Below, piece by piece: positions 1-7,512 of a DNA stretch of 51,222 nucleotides (position 1 is the stretch's first letter; every line of letters starts with the position of its first letter). Under the pieces are notes generated by a model. The model saw only the letters and a list, made by a program, of their open reading frames with translations. It was not told where the DNA came from and ran no database searches. The stretch spans positions 1 to 51,222 of the forward strand of contig SXOX01000310.1 in NCBI GenBank assembly GCA_005776585.1, written 5' to 3'. The position numbers and the translations under genes are program-made. The DNA comes from Pseudomonadota bacterium. GTDB lineage: Bacteria > Myxococcota_A > UBA9042 > GCA-2863065.

Positions 1-1231
1 CGTGCTCGCCGCTGCAGGTGCCGCCGCGATCGATGACGGCCTCCACGATCTGATCTTTGACCTCGCTCGCGCGGTCGAACGCGGCGACCTCGGGCGACTC
101 CTGGATGAGGATGTGCACGATGCCGAGCCCCGCGTGCCCGAAGGCGTAGAGGTTCAAGCCCTTCTTGGCGCCGAGATCGTGCGCCAACGAGACGATGTCT
201 GGCAGGCTGCCAATGGGGAACGCGACGTCGCACCGGAGCGTGACAGTGCCTGGATGCAGGGCGCGAATGGCGCGGGTGGCCCAATGCCGGACCTCCCACG
301 GATCGGCTGGAAGTACGAGCGGCGCGCCGCCTTCGCTCGCGCAGACCTCGATGGCCGTGGCGATGACGTCCTCGACGGCCGGCCCGGTGCCTGAGTGCGC
401 CTCGAGGAACAACGCCGGGCTCTCGGCGAGGCCATAGCCCTTGTACGCGTTGAGGGCGCGCATGCACCGCGCATCCAGGTACTCGCACGCGGCGAGGTCC
501 ACGCCCCCGCCGACCATGGCCGCGATGGCGCGCGCGCACGCGGTCTCGTCGGAGAAGCCGAGCGCGACCTTCCGGCTGTGGGCAGGCCGCCCGGTGAGCG
601 AGAGCGTGACCTCGGTGACGACGGCGAGCGTGCCCTCGGAGCCGCACAGCAGCGCGGTGAGATCATAGCCCGACGAGGCCTTGGGACAGCGATGACCCGT
701 ACGGATGATCTCGCCGGCGCCCGTCACGGCGACGAGGCCGAGCACGTGACGCTTGGTGCCGCCGTACTTGAGCGCGTAGATGCCCGAGGCGTTGTTGGCG
801 ACCATGCCGCCGATGGTGGCGACATCCGCCGAGCCTCCGGGTGAGGGCGGGAAGAACAGGCCGAAGGGCTTGAGTTTGTCGTTCAGCGACTGGTAGACGA
901 TGCCCGGCTCCACGGTGACGAGCAGGTCCTCGGCGCGCAGCGAGAGCATGCGGTTCATGGCGCTGAGGTCGAGCACGACGCCGCCGCGGGAGGGGATGGG
1001 GTTGCCTTCGAGGCTCGACCCGGCGCCGCGCGGCACGAGCGGGACGCGGCGCGTGCGGCACAGCTCGACGACGCTCAGGACGTCCTCGGTCGACGACGCC
1101 CGGACCACGACCTCGGGCAGCGACGGCGGGAGATCCGACTCGTCGCGAGAGGCGGCCTGGCGGTCGGCGTCGGAGGTGGAGACGCGGTCGGCGCCGATGC
1201 GCTCGGCGAGCGCGGCAGCCAGCGCGCTCAT
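1..1231 (-). CDS. FAD-binding oxidase/dehydrogenase, GlcD/D-lactate dehydrogenase type (3' end cut by window)
   Basis: The first 410 codons of a flavin-dependent 2-hydroxyacid oxidase are present; the C-terminus lies outside the window. Residues 67-76 (PRGAGSSLEG) are the pyrophosphate-binding loop of the PCMH-type FAD domain, and the stretch at about 130-150 (PPSPGG, then ATIGGMVANNASG) is the second FAD-contact region typical of GlcD and D-lactate dehydrogenases. The frame is cut within GGTCSGEH, which in the family continues to Gly-Ile/Val-Gly near the C-terminus, so only about 50 residues seem to be missing. The ATG overlaps the TGA of the upstream thioredoxin gene as ATGA, implying translational coupling. 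Family knowledge suggests oxidation of glycolate, D-lactate or a similar acid; the substrate cannot be read from sequence. Confidence 0.88.
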   Translation of the reverse strand, partial: MSALAAALAERIGADRVSTSDADRQAASRDESDLPPSLPEVVVRASSTEDVLSVVELCRTRRVPLVPRGAGSSLEGNPIPSRGGVVLDLSAMNRMLSLRAEDLLVTVEPGIVYQSLNDKLKPFGLFFPPSPGGSADVATIGGMVANNASGIYALKYGGTKRHVLGLVAVTGAGEIIRTGHRCPKASSGYDLTALLCGSEGTLAVVTEVTLSLTGRPAHSRKVALGFSDETACARAIAAMVGGGVDLAACEYLDARCMRALNAYKGYGLAESPALFLEAHSGTGPAVEDVIATAIEVCASEGGAPLVLPADPWEVRHWATRAIRALHPGTVTLRCDVAFPIGSLPDIVSLAHDLGAKKGLNLYAFGHAGLGIVHILIQESPEVAAFDRASEVKDQIVEAVIDRGGTCSGEH

Positions 1232-2256
1232 GGCTTGGCCCACTCGCGGTCGAGGCGCTCGCTCAGGTGTGTGAAGATGGCCCGCTTCGGGTCCAACGCG
1301 ATGGCCTTCTTGATCTCGCGCTTGGCCGAGACGTAGTCCCGATTGCGGCGCGCGGTCTCGGCGGCCAGATAGCGGAGCCAGGCATGGTCGGCCGTCGCGG
1401 TCTGCGGCGTGCGCTTGAGGGCGTCGACGATGGCCGTCATGCAGCGTGTGGGGCTCTGCTTCTCCCCGACGAGGAAGTCCGCCAGGTCAGACGCCGCCTC
1501 CGGAGTCTGGGTCGCTGTGAAGACGGCGACGCCCTCATCGATGCGCCCGAGCTTCGCGAGCGCCTTGGCGTGCCAATAGCGGAGACCCCGCGCCGACGCC
1601 GTCTTGGCGTAGCGCTGCGATGCCGCGCGAAAGTGCGCCTCGGCGGCCGCCGCGTCGCCTTGCACGCGCAGCAGCCAGCGCCCGAGCAGCCGGCTGGCCT
1701 TGGCGCCGTCGCCGTCGTCCTTTGCGAGAAAAGGCGCCAGGAGCTCCTTGGCGCGGGCGGACTCGCCGCGCCCCAGCAGCCGCGTCGCATAGGCGAGCGT
1801 GCGATCGACGTTCGTCTTCTGCTTCTCCCAAGCCGCACGCGTCGACGCCAGGTCGTCCCCGCCGGCGAGCAGCGCCTTGAGCGCCTCGACGTACTCGTCA
1901 CGCTTCTCGAAGCCCTCGATGCGACCCAACTCGTCGCCGCTCGAGGACAGGACCAGCGTCGTGGGCAGGCCCAGCACGCCGTAGCGGCGAACGACGTCTT
2001 GTCCCCGCTGCGAATCGAAGTCGACCTTTGCAGCGACGACGCCCTGCAGAACCGGGGTGGCCGCGTCGGTGTCGAGCACGTCGGCCGACAGCTGATGGCA
2101 CGGCTCACACCAGTCGGCCATGACGTCGACGACGAGCTTCTGTTGCCGGGTGCGGGCCTCGGAGAGCGCGCGCGGGAAGTCGTCGACGATCCAGCTCGGC
2201 GGAGCGGCAGCGACCGGGGATGCAAGGAGGGCCAAGAGCAAGGGGAGGCGCGACAT
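1228..2256 (-). CDS. Exported thioredoxin-fold protein with C-terminal TPR-like region
   Basis: This 342-residue protein opens with a short hydrophobic signal sequence (residues 1-18, cut near AAA-PP). A thioredoxin fold follows: WCEPC has its redox cysteines at 50 and 53, and GLPTT carries the cis-proline at 98. CEPC differs from the usual CGPC, which in this family can shift redox potential. After residue 120 the chain is helical and Ala-rich, and residues 295-335 look like a TPR pair (VSAKREIKKAIALDPKRA). I infer a periplasmic thiol-disulfide protein that holds partners through its helical tail. It is the first gene of a two-gene operon, overlapping the FAD oxidase by four bases. A purine-rich AAGGGCC lies just before the ATG. 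Confidence 0.85.
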   Translation of the reverse strand: MSRLPLLLALLASPVAAAPPSWIVDDFPRALSEARTRQQKLVVDVMADWCEPCHQLSADVLDTDAATPVLQGVVAAKVDFDSQRGQDVVRRYGVLGLPTTLVLSSSGDELGRIEGFEKRDEYVEALKALLAGGDDLASTRAAWEKQKTNVDRTLAYATRLLGRGESARAKELLAPFLAKDDGDGAKASRLLGRWLLRVQGDAAAAEAHFRAASQRYAKTASARGLRYWHAKALAKLGRIDEGVAVFTATQTPEAASDLADFLVGEKQSPTRCMTAIVDALKRTPQTATADHAWLRYLAAETARRNRDYVSAKREIKKAIALDPKRAIFTHLSERLDREWAKP

Positions 2257-2314
2257 GAGGCCCTTCTACCGGCCGCTCGGCGGGCGGTCAATCGAACGAC
2301 GCAAGGCACATCAC

Positions 2315-2345
2315 GGGGTCCCCGCCGACCCCCTGGGTGTTTTTT
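2315..2345 (+). terminator. Terminator-like hairpin with T6 upstream of the flagellin promoter
   Basis: GGGGTC (2315-2320) pairs with GACCCC (2327-2332) around a six-base loop; seven bases later comes a run of six T (2340-2345). No plus-strand gene ends here, since the DNA to the left is the thioredoxin gene on the other strand. It could stop antisense transcription before it reaches the flagellin promoter, or be fortuitous. Confidence 0.3.
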
Positions 2346-2396
2346 CCTTAAGGCTCGTCCGGCTGGCCCGTTCACCGTGGTGTAGGCGGCGAGGTC

Positions 2397-2412
2397 AGGG
2401 CCCTGCGTTGCA
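2397..2412 (+). promoter_or_regulatory. Candidate sigma-54 (-24/-12) promoter for flagellin
   Basis: GG at 2398-2399 and GC at 2410-2411 are separated by exactly ten bases, and the -12 element reads TTGCA as in the consensus. The -24 element matches only at its GG. The predicted transcription start, near 2423, leaves a leader of about 39 bases before the flagellin ATG. Flagellar filament genes in many flagellated proteobacteria use sigma-54 or sigma-28; I found no sigma-28 pattern in this gap. Confidence 0.4.
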
Positions 2413-2461
2413 GGAGACCGAGCCGTCAATTGGGGATCGACGGGACAAGGAGTCAGTCATC

Positions 2462-3298
2462 ATGTCATTCAGCATCCAGACCAATATCGCGTCGCTGCAA
2501 GGGCAGCACAACGTCACGGTGAACCACGGCATGCTCAACCAGTCGCTCCAGCGGCTGTCCTCGGGCTACCGGATCAACAGCGCGATGGACGACGCGGCCG
2601 GCCTCGGCGTGTCCGAGCGTATGCGGTCGCAGCTGCGCGGCATGGCGCAGGCCGCGCGGAACGCCAACGACGGGCTCTCCGTCGTGCAGACGGCTGAAGG
2701 CGCGATGGGCGAGATCTCGAACATCCTCATCCGGATGCGCGAGCTCACGGTGCAGTCGTCGTCGGACAGCATCACGAACACGGAGCGCGGCTACCTCAAC
2801 ACCGAGTTCCAGGACATGATCAGTGAAATCAACCGCATCACGCAGTCGACCAAGTTCAACGGCAACGTGCTGCTGGCCGGCGCCTTCGCGACCACGGGCC
2901 TCGACTTCCAGGTCGGTCACGACAACGGCGCGAACTTCCGCATCACCGTGACCGTCAATGACGTCTCGACGACGGGCCTCGGCTTCGCAGGCACGGAGGC
3001 CGTGGACACCAAGGCCAACGCCCAAGCGGGCATGGCGGTGCTCGACGCGGCGCTCGACACGCTCAACCAGGCGCGCGCCGGGCTCGGCGCGAAGGGCAAC
3101 CGGCTGAACGTGGCCGCAGCGGCGGTCAACACGGTCATCGAGAACCTGTCTGCGGCGAACTCGCGCATCCGCGACGTCGACGTGGCCTCGGAGACCTCGG
3201 CCTTCTCCAAGAGCCAGGTGCTGATGCAGGCGGGCGTGTCGATGCTCGCCCAGGCGAACCAGCAGCCGCAGCTCGCGCTCAAGCTGCTCGGCGGCTGA
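2462..3298 (+). CDS. fliC: Flagellin (short form, D0/D1 domains only)
   Basis: The 278-residue protein has the N-terminal D0/D1 signature (QRLSSGYRINSAMDDAAGLG, residues about 30-49) and the paired C-terminal helix ending in QANQQPQLALKLL, the zones that form the filament core. The middle is very short compared with enteric flagellins (about 500 residues), so the outer D2/D3 domains are absent; this is normal for many environmental bacteria. The start is fixed by AAGGAG at 2447-2452, nine bases before the ATG; the frame stays open upstream but without signal. Flagellin is exported by the flagellar type III apparatus and polymerises outside the cell. The cap gene follows, but no other flagellar gene is in the window. 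Confidence 0.95.
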   Translation: MSFSIQTNIASLQGQHNVTVNHGMLNQSLQRLSSGYRINSAMDDAAGLGVSERMRSQLRGMAQAARNANDGLSVVQTAEGAMGEISNILIRMRELTVQSSSDSITNTERGYLNTEFQDMISEINRITQSTKFNGNVLLAGAFATTGLDFQVGHDNGANFRITVTVNDVSTTGLGFAGTEAVDTKANAQAGMAVLDAALDTLNQARAGLGAKGNRLNVAAAAVNTVIENLSAANSRIRDVDVASETSAFSKSQVLMQAGVSMLAQANQQPQLALKLLGG

Positions 3299-3425
3299 TA
3301 CGCCATCACGAGAGAACATCAGGCGCGCCGGCGCCGTCGGCTCTGCTGTCGGGATGGGCAGCGTCGACACGCCGGAGACCCCGCGAGGCGGGGCGTGCCA
3401 CAGAACCGCGTCCCGGTGACCCCTG

Positions 3426-3467
3426 GGGACCTCCGCTCCGCGCCCTCGGAGCGGGGGTTCCGCTTTT
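3426..3467 (+). terminator. Strong intrinsic terminator between flagellin and fliD
   Basis: The arms at 3426-3440 and 3447-3461 pair over 15 positions, including two G-T wobbles and a perfect core of CCGCTCCG/CGGAGCGG, around the loop CGCCCT. A TTTT run follows at 3464-3467. A second, smaller perfect hairpin (CCCCGC, GAG loop, GCGGGG) lies upstream at 3379-3393. Together they suggest that most flagellin transcripts end here, so flagellin can be made in large excess over FliD. Confidence 0.6.
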
Positions 3468-3509
3468 GCACCGGGGCCACAGCGGACAGGCAAGTGAGGA
3501 GGGGGCATC

Positions 3510-4856
3510 ATGGGCATTCAAGCAAGCGGCCTCGGCTCGGGCATCGACAGCAAGGCGCTCATCGCGCAGCTCATCGACATCGAGCGGCAGCCCATTCGCA
3601 TGCTTGACGAGAAGAGGTCGGGCTTTCAGGCCCAGGTCTCCAAGGTGGGCAAGATCACGGCGGCGTTGAAGACGCTGCAAACGAAGCTCAAGGCACTCGA
3701 TACGCAGTCCGAGGTCATGCTGACCAAGGGCGTTTCTTCCAATGAGGCTGCGTTCGCGATTACGGCCAAGTCGAACGCACCGGTCGGCTCGTACGCCATC
3801 GAGGTGCAGCAGGTCGCCAAAGAGGAAAAGGACCGCTCGGTCGGCTTTGCCAATGGACAAGCCGCGGTCAAGGCCGGGACGGTGTCGTTTGCCGTCAAGG
3901 GCGGCGCGGCGCAGGTCGTGACCATCGCCGAAGGAGACTCGCTCGAGACGGTCGCGGCCAATATCACCAAGAACGTCAAGGGCGTCTCGGCAGCGGTCAT
4001 CACGGCGGCTGGTCAGACGTTTCTGCAGCTCACCGCTCTCGAGGCGGGGCACGCGGTCGGCGGGTCGCCGTCGGACGCGATCGTCATCACGGAGAACAGC
4101 ACGGGCGCGACGGGGACGGCACTCGCGTTCACCGAGACCCAGGTCGCGCAGACGGCCAAACTCACCATCGACGGGCTCGCCGTCGAGTCGGACAAAAACG
4201 ACATCACGACCGCGCTGCCCGGCGTGACGATCTCGGTCAAGGACCTGACGACCAAGGCCGAGAAGCTCACAATCTCAGTCGATCGCGACGCGATGGTGAC
4301 CAAGGTCAAGGAGCTCGTCGACGCCTACAACGCGGCCATGGACCTCGTGCGCGCCGAGACGACCGTCAGCGCCACGACCGACCGGAAGGCCTCGCTCGCA
4401 GGCGATCCGACCATTCGCGCGCTCGAGCAGATGCTCAAGAGCAAGTTCTCGTCCCCGGTGACGAGCCTGGGCTCGGCGTCGATTGCGGCGGCCGCGAACT
4501 TCGGCGTGACCTCGGATCGCGTAACGGGGAAGATGTCGGTCGATACGACCAAGCTCCAGACCGCGCTCGTGACCGACGCGCAGGGCGTGGTGAACGTGCT
4601 GACGGCCGCAGACGGCCTCGCGACGCGGCTGGCGGCCGCCATCGACGGCTATGCGGGTCCCAACGGCTCGCTCCAGGCGCGCACGGAGGGGCTGAACTCG
4701 TCGGTCAAGCAGCTCGACAAGCAGAAACTGCGGCTCGAGGATCGCGTGGCCAAGCTCCAGGAGCAGCTCACGCGTCAGTTTACGGCACTTGAGACGTCGG
4801 TCAGCGCGCTCAAGAACCAGCAGCAGTACCTCGCGTCCGCGCTACCGAGCACCTGA
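3510..4856 (+). CDS. fliD: Flagellar filament cap protein FliD (HAP2)
   Basis: The 448-residue product has the FliD plan: an N-terminal D0 helix beginning GIQASGLGSGIDSKALI, a long beta-rich centre containing YAIEVQQVAKEEK (the FliD_N region), and a C-terminal coiled coil (about residues 395-448, EDRVAKLQEQLTRQFTALE). FliD forms the cap that folds exported flagellin subunits onto the filament tip. The length is close to E. coli FliD (468). AGGAGG about six bases ahead of the ATG supports the start. The gene is separated from flagellin by a strong hairpin, so it is probably read through at a low level or has its own promoter in 3299-3509, which I could not identify. Confidence 0.93.
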   Translation: MGIQASGLGSGIDSKALIAQLIDIERQPIRMLDEKRSGFQAQVSKVGKITAALKTLQTKLKALDTQSEVMLTKGVSSNEAAFAITAKSNAPVGSYAIEVQQVAKEEKDRSVGFANGQAAVKAGTVSFAVKGGAAQVVTIAEGDSLETVAANITKNVKGVSAAVITAAGQTFLQLTALEAGHAVGGSPSDAIVITENSTGATGTALAFTETQVAQTAKLTIDGLAVESDKNDITTALPGVTISVKDLTTKAEKLTISVDRDAMVTKVKELVDAYNAAMDLVRAETTVSATTDRKASLAGDPTIRALEQMLKSKFSSPVTSLGSASIAAAANFGVTSDRVTGKMSVDTTKLQTALVTDAQGVVNVLTAADGLATRLAAAIDGYAGPNGSLQARTEGLNSSVKQLDKQKLRLEDRVAKLQEQLTRQFTALETSVSALKNQQQYLASALPST

Positions 4857-4878
4857 GAGCTGAACAAAATTTCAGCTC
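4857..4878 (+). terminator. Hairpin directly after fliD
   Basis: GAGCTGAA and TTCAGCTC form a perfect eight-base-pair stem around CAAAAT, starting at the base after the fliD stop. No T tract follows, so this may be a factor-dependent terminator or a 3'-end stabilising hairpin rather than a classic intrinsic terminator. Confidence 0.45.
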
Positions 4879-4991
4879 ATCATCTTCGTAGGGACATAAA
4901 CTTCTAGACATGCGTCAGAGTGGTGACTGTGGCTCGGCGGCTCATGGGGAGTCGGCGGCGCAGTGAAGCAACGCATCCTTGGAGGTACATG

Positions 4992-5777
4992 ATGTCCCGC
5001 ATTTTTTCCACGCTCCTTCTTCTCGCCAGCACCTCGGCCTTTGCAGCGCCGGACCTCTCCGTCAGCCTCGTGGCCCCGACCAGCATCACCGTGGGCGCGA
5101 TGGCGAGCTACACCGTGAACACCAAGAACGTTGGAAACCACACGGCCTACAACGCCAAGGTGGTCATCCAGCTGCCAAAGACCAATACGAGCCCCACGGT
5201 CCACGTCCTCGGCGACCTGGGCACCATGAGCACCGGCTGCTCGCTGTCGGGGACCAAGCTCACCTGTCTGCTCGGGACCATCCAGAAGGGCAAGACGAAG
5301 CCGGCGACCTTCCAGATCGCGCTCCCGCGCAGTGCCGCACCGCACACGTTCATCGCGACCGGCTCGTCGAGCCCCGTGGATGCCAACCCGGGGAACAACA
5401 CGGCGACTTACACCGCGTCGCTCCAGTACTTGCCGCTCGCGATCTCCGGGCCTCGCGCAGCGCACAACAACCACTGCACGGGCACGGGGCTCATCTCGTT
5501 CTTCGAGTGCACGCTGTATCCGAGCTCGATCTCGGGTCATGACACCGTGTTCGAGGCGGGTGGGACCATCACGATCGTGGGCGAGCCGGCCTACACGGGT
5601 ACGTGGTCGCAGTCGTCGCCGACGAACCTGACGTTCTCCTACTTCGAGAACGGCACGCTGGTCGCGACGTTCGTCGGCAACGGCGTGAGCAACACGACGG
5701 GTGCCGAGTGCTTCGAGGGGATGACGACCTTCCCCGGCAGCCCGTACGTGAGCCCCTACGAGGTCTGCCTCCAGTAG
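4992..5777 (+). CDS. Secreted protein with DUF11/CARDB-like domain
   Basis: Using the ATG six bases after GGAGG (4981-4985), the protein has 261 residues and opens with a clear signal peptide (MSRIFSTLLLLASTSAFA, then APDLSV). Residues about 20-150 resemble DUF11 or CARDB repeats: PDLSVSLVAPTSITVGAMA, then a conserved Asn-Val-Gly-Asn turn, and DANPGNNTATYT at the end of the fold. These beta-sandwich domains occur in surface and adhesion proteins. The second half has four cysteines and no family I recognise. A further ATG at 4989 and one at 4920 are possible but poorly placed. The gene ends four bases from the stop of the facing gene. Confidence 0.75.
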   Translation: MSRIFSTLLLLASTSAFAAPDLSVSLVAPTSITVGAMASYTVNTKNVGNHTAYNAKVVIQLPKTNTSPTVHVLGDLGTMSTGCSLSGTKLTCLLGTIQKGKTKPATFQIALPRSAAPHTFIATGSSSPVDANPGNNTATYTASLQYLPLAISGPRAAHNNHCTGTGLISFFECTLYPSSISGHDTVFEAGGTITIVGEPAYTGTWSQSSPTNLTFSYFENGTLVATFVGNGVSNTTGAECFEGMTTFPGSPYVSPYEVCLQ

Positions 5778-5781
5778 CGGT

Positions 5782-6282
5782 CTAGAACCCGAAGACCGGA
5801 CCCACCTGCAAGCCGACCTCGTGCTGCGCGCCGCTGTTGGCGATGATGTTGTAGCTCAGCGTCGTCAGCAGCCCCACATGCGGGTGCAGCCACCAGTAGG
5901 CGCCGCCCACGAACGCCACCCCGAAATGCCAGGACGTCACGCCACCGTGGATGGCGGGCACGAACGTTGGGCCGAGGCCCACGAACGGCTCGCACCACGG
6001 CTTGACGTGAAACGGCACCTTGAACAGCACGTCGAAGGGCAGCTCGAGCGCGCCTGACGCGGACAGCACCTGGAGGCCGACCTCGATGGCCAGGTAATGC
6101 GGCACGACGTGCGCCTCGAAGAAGACGCCCCCGCCATAGTGGCCGTGAATAGTCTTATCGCTGCCCACGACGAGATAGGCCGAGCCGAAGAGGCCCGTGG
6201 CGAAGTGGTTCTCGTGAGCGGGCTCTGCCGCGGATACCGGGCCGGAGACGAGAGCGAGGGCGAGAAGGACGAGCTGGCGCAT
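5782..6282 (-). CDS. Predicted outer-membrane beta-barrel protein
   Basis: The 166-residue product has a signal peptide (MRQLVLLALALVSGPVSA) and then alternating hydrophobic and polar strands with many Gly and aromatic residues, ending in VGPVFGF. A terminal Phe is the usual recognition signal for the BAM complex. It contains several His residues (HGHYGG, HPHVG), but I cannot assign metal binding. AGGAG before the ATG at 6282 decides the start; an upstream ATG lacks support. Its 3' end faces the DUF11-like gene with only four bases between the stops. It starts back-to-back with the TfoX-like gene, with 55 bases between the two ATGs. Confidence 0.7.
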   Translation of the reverse strand: MRQLVLLALALVSGPVSAAEPAHENHFATGLFGSAYLVVGSDKTIHGHYGGGVFFEAHVVPHYLAIEVGLQVLSASGALELPFDVLFKVPFHVKPWCEPFVGLGPTFVPAIHGGVTSWHFGVAFVGGAYWWLHPHVGLLTTLSYNIIANSGAQHEVGLQVGPVFGF

Positions 6283-6337
6283 GGGGCTCCTGGCGGTCGG
6301 TTGGCACGAGGCGGCCGCTGCGGTAGGAGTACACGCG

Positions 6338-6700
6338 ATGAAGCCCAGGAGCGAGTTTCTCAATCATGTCGCCGATCTGCTCTCGAACTGGGCGCCCGTC
6401 ATCGGACGCAGCATGTTTGGGGGCTACGCGTTCTTTCGCGAAGGGGTGATCTTCGGCTTTGTTGCCGACGACGTCCTGTACCTGCGGACCGACGAGGCGT
6501 CGCGGCCGGAGTTCACGGCGCGGGGCCTCGGGCCATTCGTGTTTCGGTCGAAGAGCGGTGTCGAGACCGAGATGACCTACTACGAGGCGCCGGCCGAGGC
6601 GCTCGACGAGCCGGAGGCGATGCAGACGTGGGCCGGCCTCGCATGGCAGGCGGCGCAGCGGCAGGTTGCCGCACGGCGGCCACGAGAGGGACGGTCCTGA
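6338..6700 (+). CDS. TfoX/Sxy N-terminal domain protein
   Basis: The 120-residue protein matches the TfoX N-terminal domain: RSMFGGYAFFREGVIFGFVA, then DVLYLRTDE and a YYEAP segment, the hallmark order of the family. In gamma-proteobacteria TfoX/Sxy activates competence genes, but stand-alone N-terminal-domain proteins of this size are widespread and mostly uncharacterised. AGGAG about eight bases before the ATG at 6338 supports the start. The last codons (GRS and the TGA) lie inside the left arm of an inverted repeat, so the natural C-terminus may have been replaced by insertion of that element. Confidence 0.8.
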   Translation: MKPRSEFLNHVADLLSNWAPVIGRSMFGGYAFFREGVIFGFVADDVLYLRTDEASRPEFTARGLGPFVFRSKSGVETEMTYYEAPAEALDEPEAMQTWAGLAWQAAQRQVAARRPREGRS

Positions 6701-6760
6701 CATGTTGACTTCCTTGAGGCCGGTCGAGCATTCAACATGTCAACAAGTCAGGACCGTCCC
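6688..6760 (+). repeat. REP-like imperfect palindrome (candidate RAYT-associated element)
   Basis: The outer arms GGGACGGTCCTGAC (6688-6701) and GTCAGGACCGTCCC (6747-6760) are perfectly complementary over 14 bases. Inside them, GACATGTTGA (6698-6707) can pair with TCAACATGTC (6732-6741), so two nested stems are possible. Total size is 73 bases with no coding capacity. This is the shape of REP elements mobilised by Y1 (RAYT) transposases; I recall similar sequences from related genomes but cannot verify this here. It overlaps the end of the TfoX-like gene. Confidence 0.6.
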
Positions 6761-6812
6761 CATCCTCCCATCCTCCCCATCCTCCCTCCCCATCCTCCCC
6801 ATCCTCCTCGGT
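6757..6812 (+). repeat. Degenerate tandem repeat, CCCATCCTC-like unit
   Basis: About five copies of a nine-base CCCATCCTC unit, some with one base missing or a short CCTCC insert, follow the REP-like arm directly. The opposite strand is a GA-rich run. There are no unique spacers and the unit is far too short for a CRISPR array. It is probably a slippage-prone tail of the mobile repeat. Confidence 0.7.
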
Positions 6813-6860
6813 CCCCATCGTCTCATTGCGCGTGCCCCATCGCCCGACTATGATGGCCTC

Positions 6861-7094
6861 ATGGATGCCGACCTGCGCGACCTGGCCAACACTGCCCTTC
6901 ACTTGGGACCCGGCGACCGGCTTGCGCTCGCGACCATCCTGATCGATAGCGTCGAGGAGCCGGAAGCAGACTGGCAACACGCATGGCACGATGAGCTTCA
7001 GCGCAGAAGCCGCGACGCTGACGGTCGCTCCGTGCGCGGTCAGCCTTGGGCCGACGTGCGCGCGCGCCTGCTGCGAGAACTCGCCGCTACGTGA
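6861..7094 (+). CDS. Putative antitoxin, addiction module component family
   Basis: The 77-residue product resembles the putative addiction module component family (PF09720, about 70-80 residues): an N-terminal helix (DADLRDLANTALHLGPGDR), the segment LALATILIDSVEE, then a Trp-rich acidic part (DWQHAWHDELQRR) and a basic tail ending in a predicted helix. Members sit next to ParE/RelE-type toxins and neutralise them. Here the next gene is such a toxin and overlaps it by four bases (GTGA), the standard arrangement. The ATG at 6861 gives the family's length; no strong ribosome-binding site is visible in the preceding bases. No autoregulatory operator was recognised. Confidence 0.8.
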   Translation: MDADLRDLANTALHLGPGDRLALATILIDSVEEPEADWQHAWHDELQRRSRDADGRSVRGQPWADVRARLLRELAAT

Positions 7095-7402
7095 GCCTTG
7101 ACTTGGTCATCCTACCGGAGGCCGACGCGGACATCACAGCCGCCATGCGCTGGTACGAGAAGCAGCAAGTCGGCCTTGGGCTGGAGTTCGTCGGCGTGAT
7201 TGACAGTACGTTCGAGCGGATTCGATCTACACCAAAATCATTTCCGTTGTCATCTATTGACGCGCGGTTTCGGCGTGCGGTAGTCGACCGGTTTCCGTAT
7301 GTCGTGCTCTTCGAGCATCGCAAGGACGCCGTCGAGATCGTTGCCGTCGCGCACACACGGCGCATGCCGGGATATTGGAAGGACCGTTCCACCGGTCGAT
7401 GA
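7091..7402 (+). CDS. ParE/RelE-superfamily toxin
   Basis: Starting at GTG (7091) the protein has 103 residues. The sequence follows the ParE plan: an early strand with LPEADADI, helix AAMRWYEKQQVGLGLEFV, FERIRSTPKSFPL, then RRAVVDRFPYVVLFEHRKDAVEIVAVAHTRR with the conserved Phe-Pro-Tyr and C-terminal Arg-rich strand. ParE toxins poison DNA gyrase and RelE toxins cut mRNA on the ribosome; the sequence alone does not decide which. It overlaps the antitoxin stop by GTGA. Sequence in the middle (codons for IRSTPKSFPLSSI) is more AT-rich than the surrounding genes, compatible with horizontal acquisition. Confidence 0.82.
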   Translation: MSLDLVILPEADADITAAMRWYEKQQVGLGLEFVGVIDSTFERIRSTPKSFPLSSIDARFRRAVVDRFPYVVLFEHRKDAVEIVAVAHTRRMPGYWKDRSTGR

Positions 7403-7512
7403 CGCCGGGCGCCCCTGTTACCCCGCGCCGAGTGGGCCGGCTGGGAATTCGACACGTGGAGCTCGATGAGGCGGAGTTGGCCCGCGAGTTCAGCGACGCT
7501 AGCGCGCTGTGA
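7399..7512 (+). CDS. Tiny ORF coupled to the toxin (hypothetical, 37 aa)
   Basis: An ATG overlaps the toxin stop (ATGA) and opens a 37-codon frame with an acidic end (VELDEAELAREFSDASAL). I do not recognise it. Its last 14 bases run over the 3' end of the decayed gene on the other strand. It may be a real third member of the toxin-antitoxin operon, or the tail of some gene joined here by the rearrangement that broke the facing gene. Confidence 0.3.
   Translation: MTPGAPVTPRRVGRLGIRHVELDEAELAREFSDASAL

Noticed and set aside
6757..6812. CCCATCCTC repeats as a CRISPR array
   Set aside because: The unit is nine bases with no unique spacers and no cas genes nearby; it is a simple tandem repeat.
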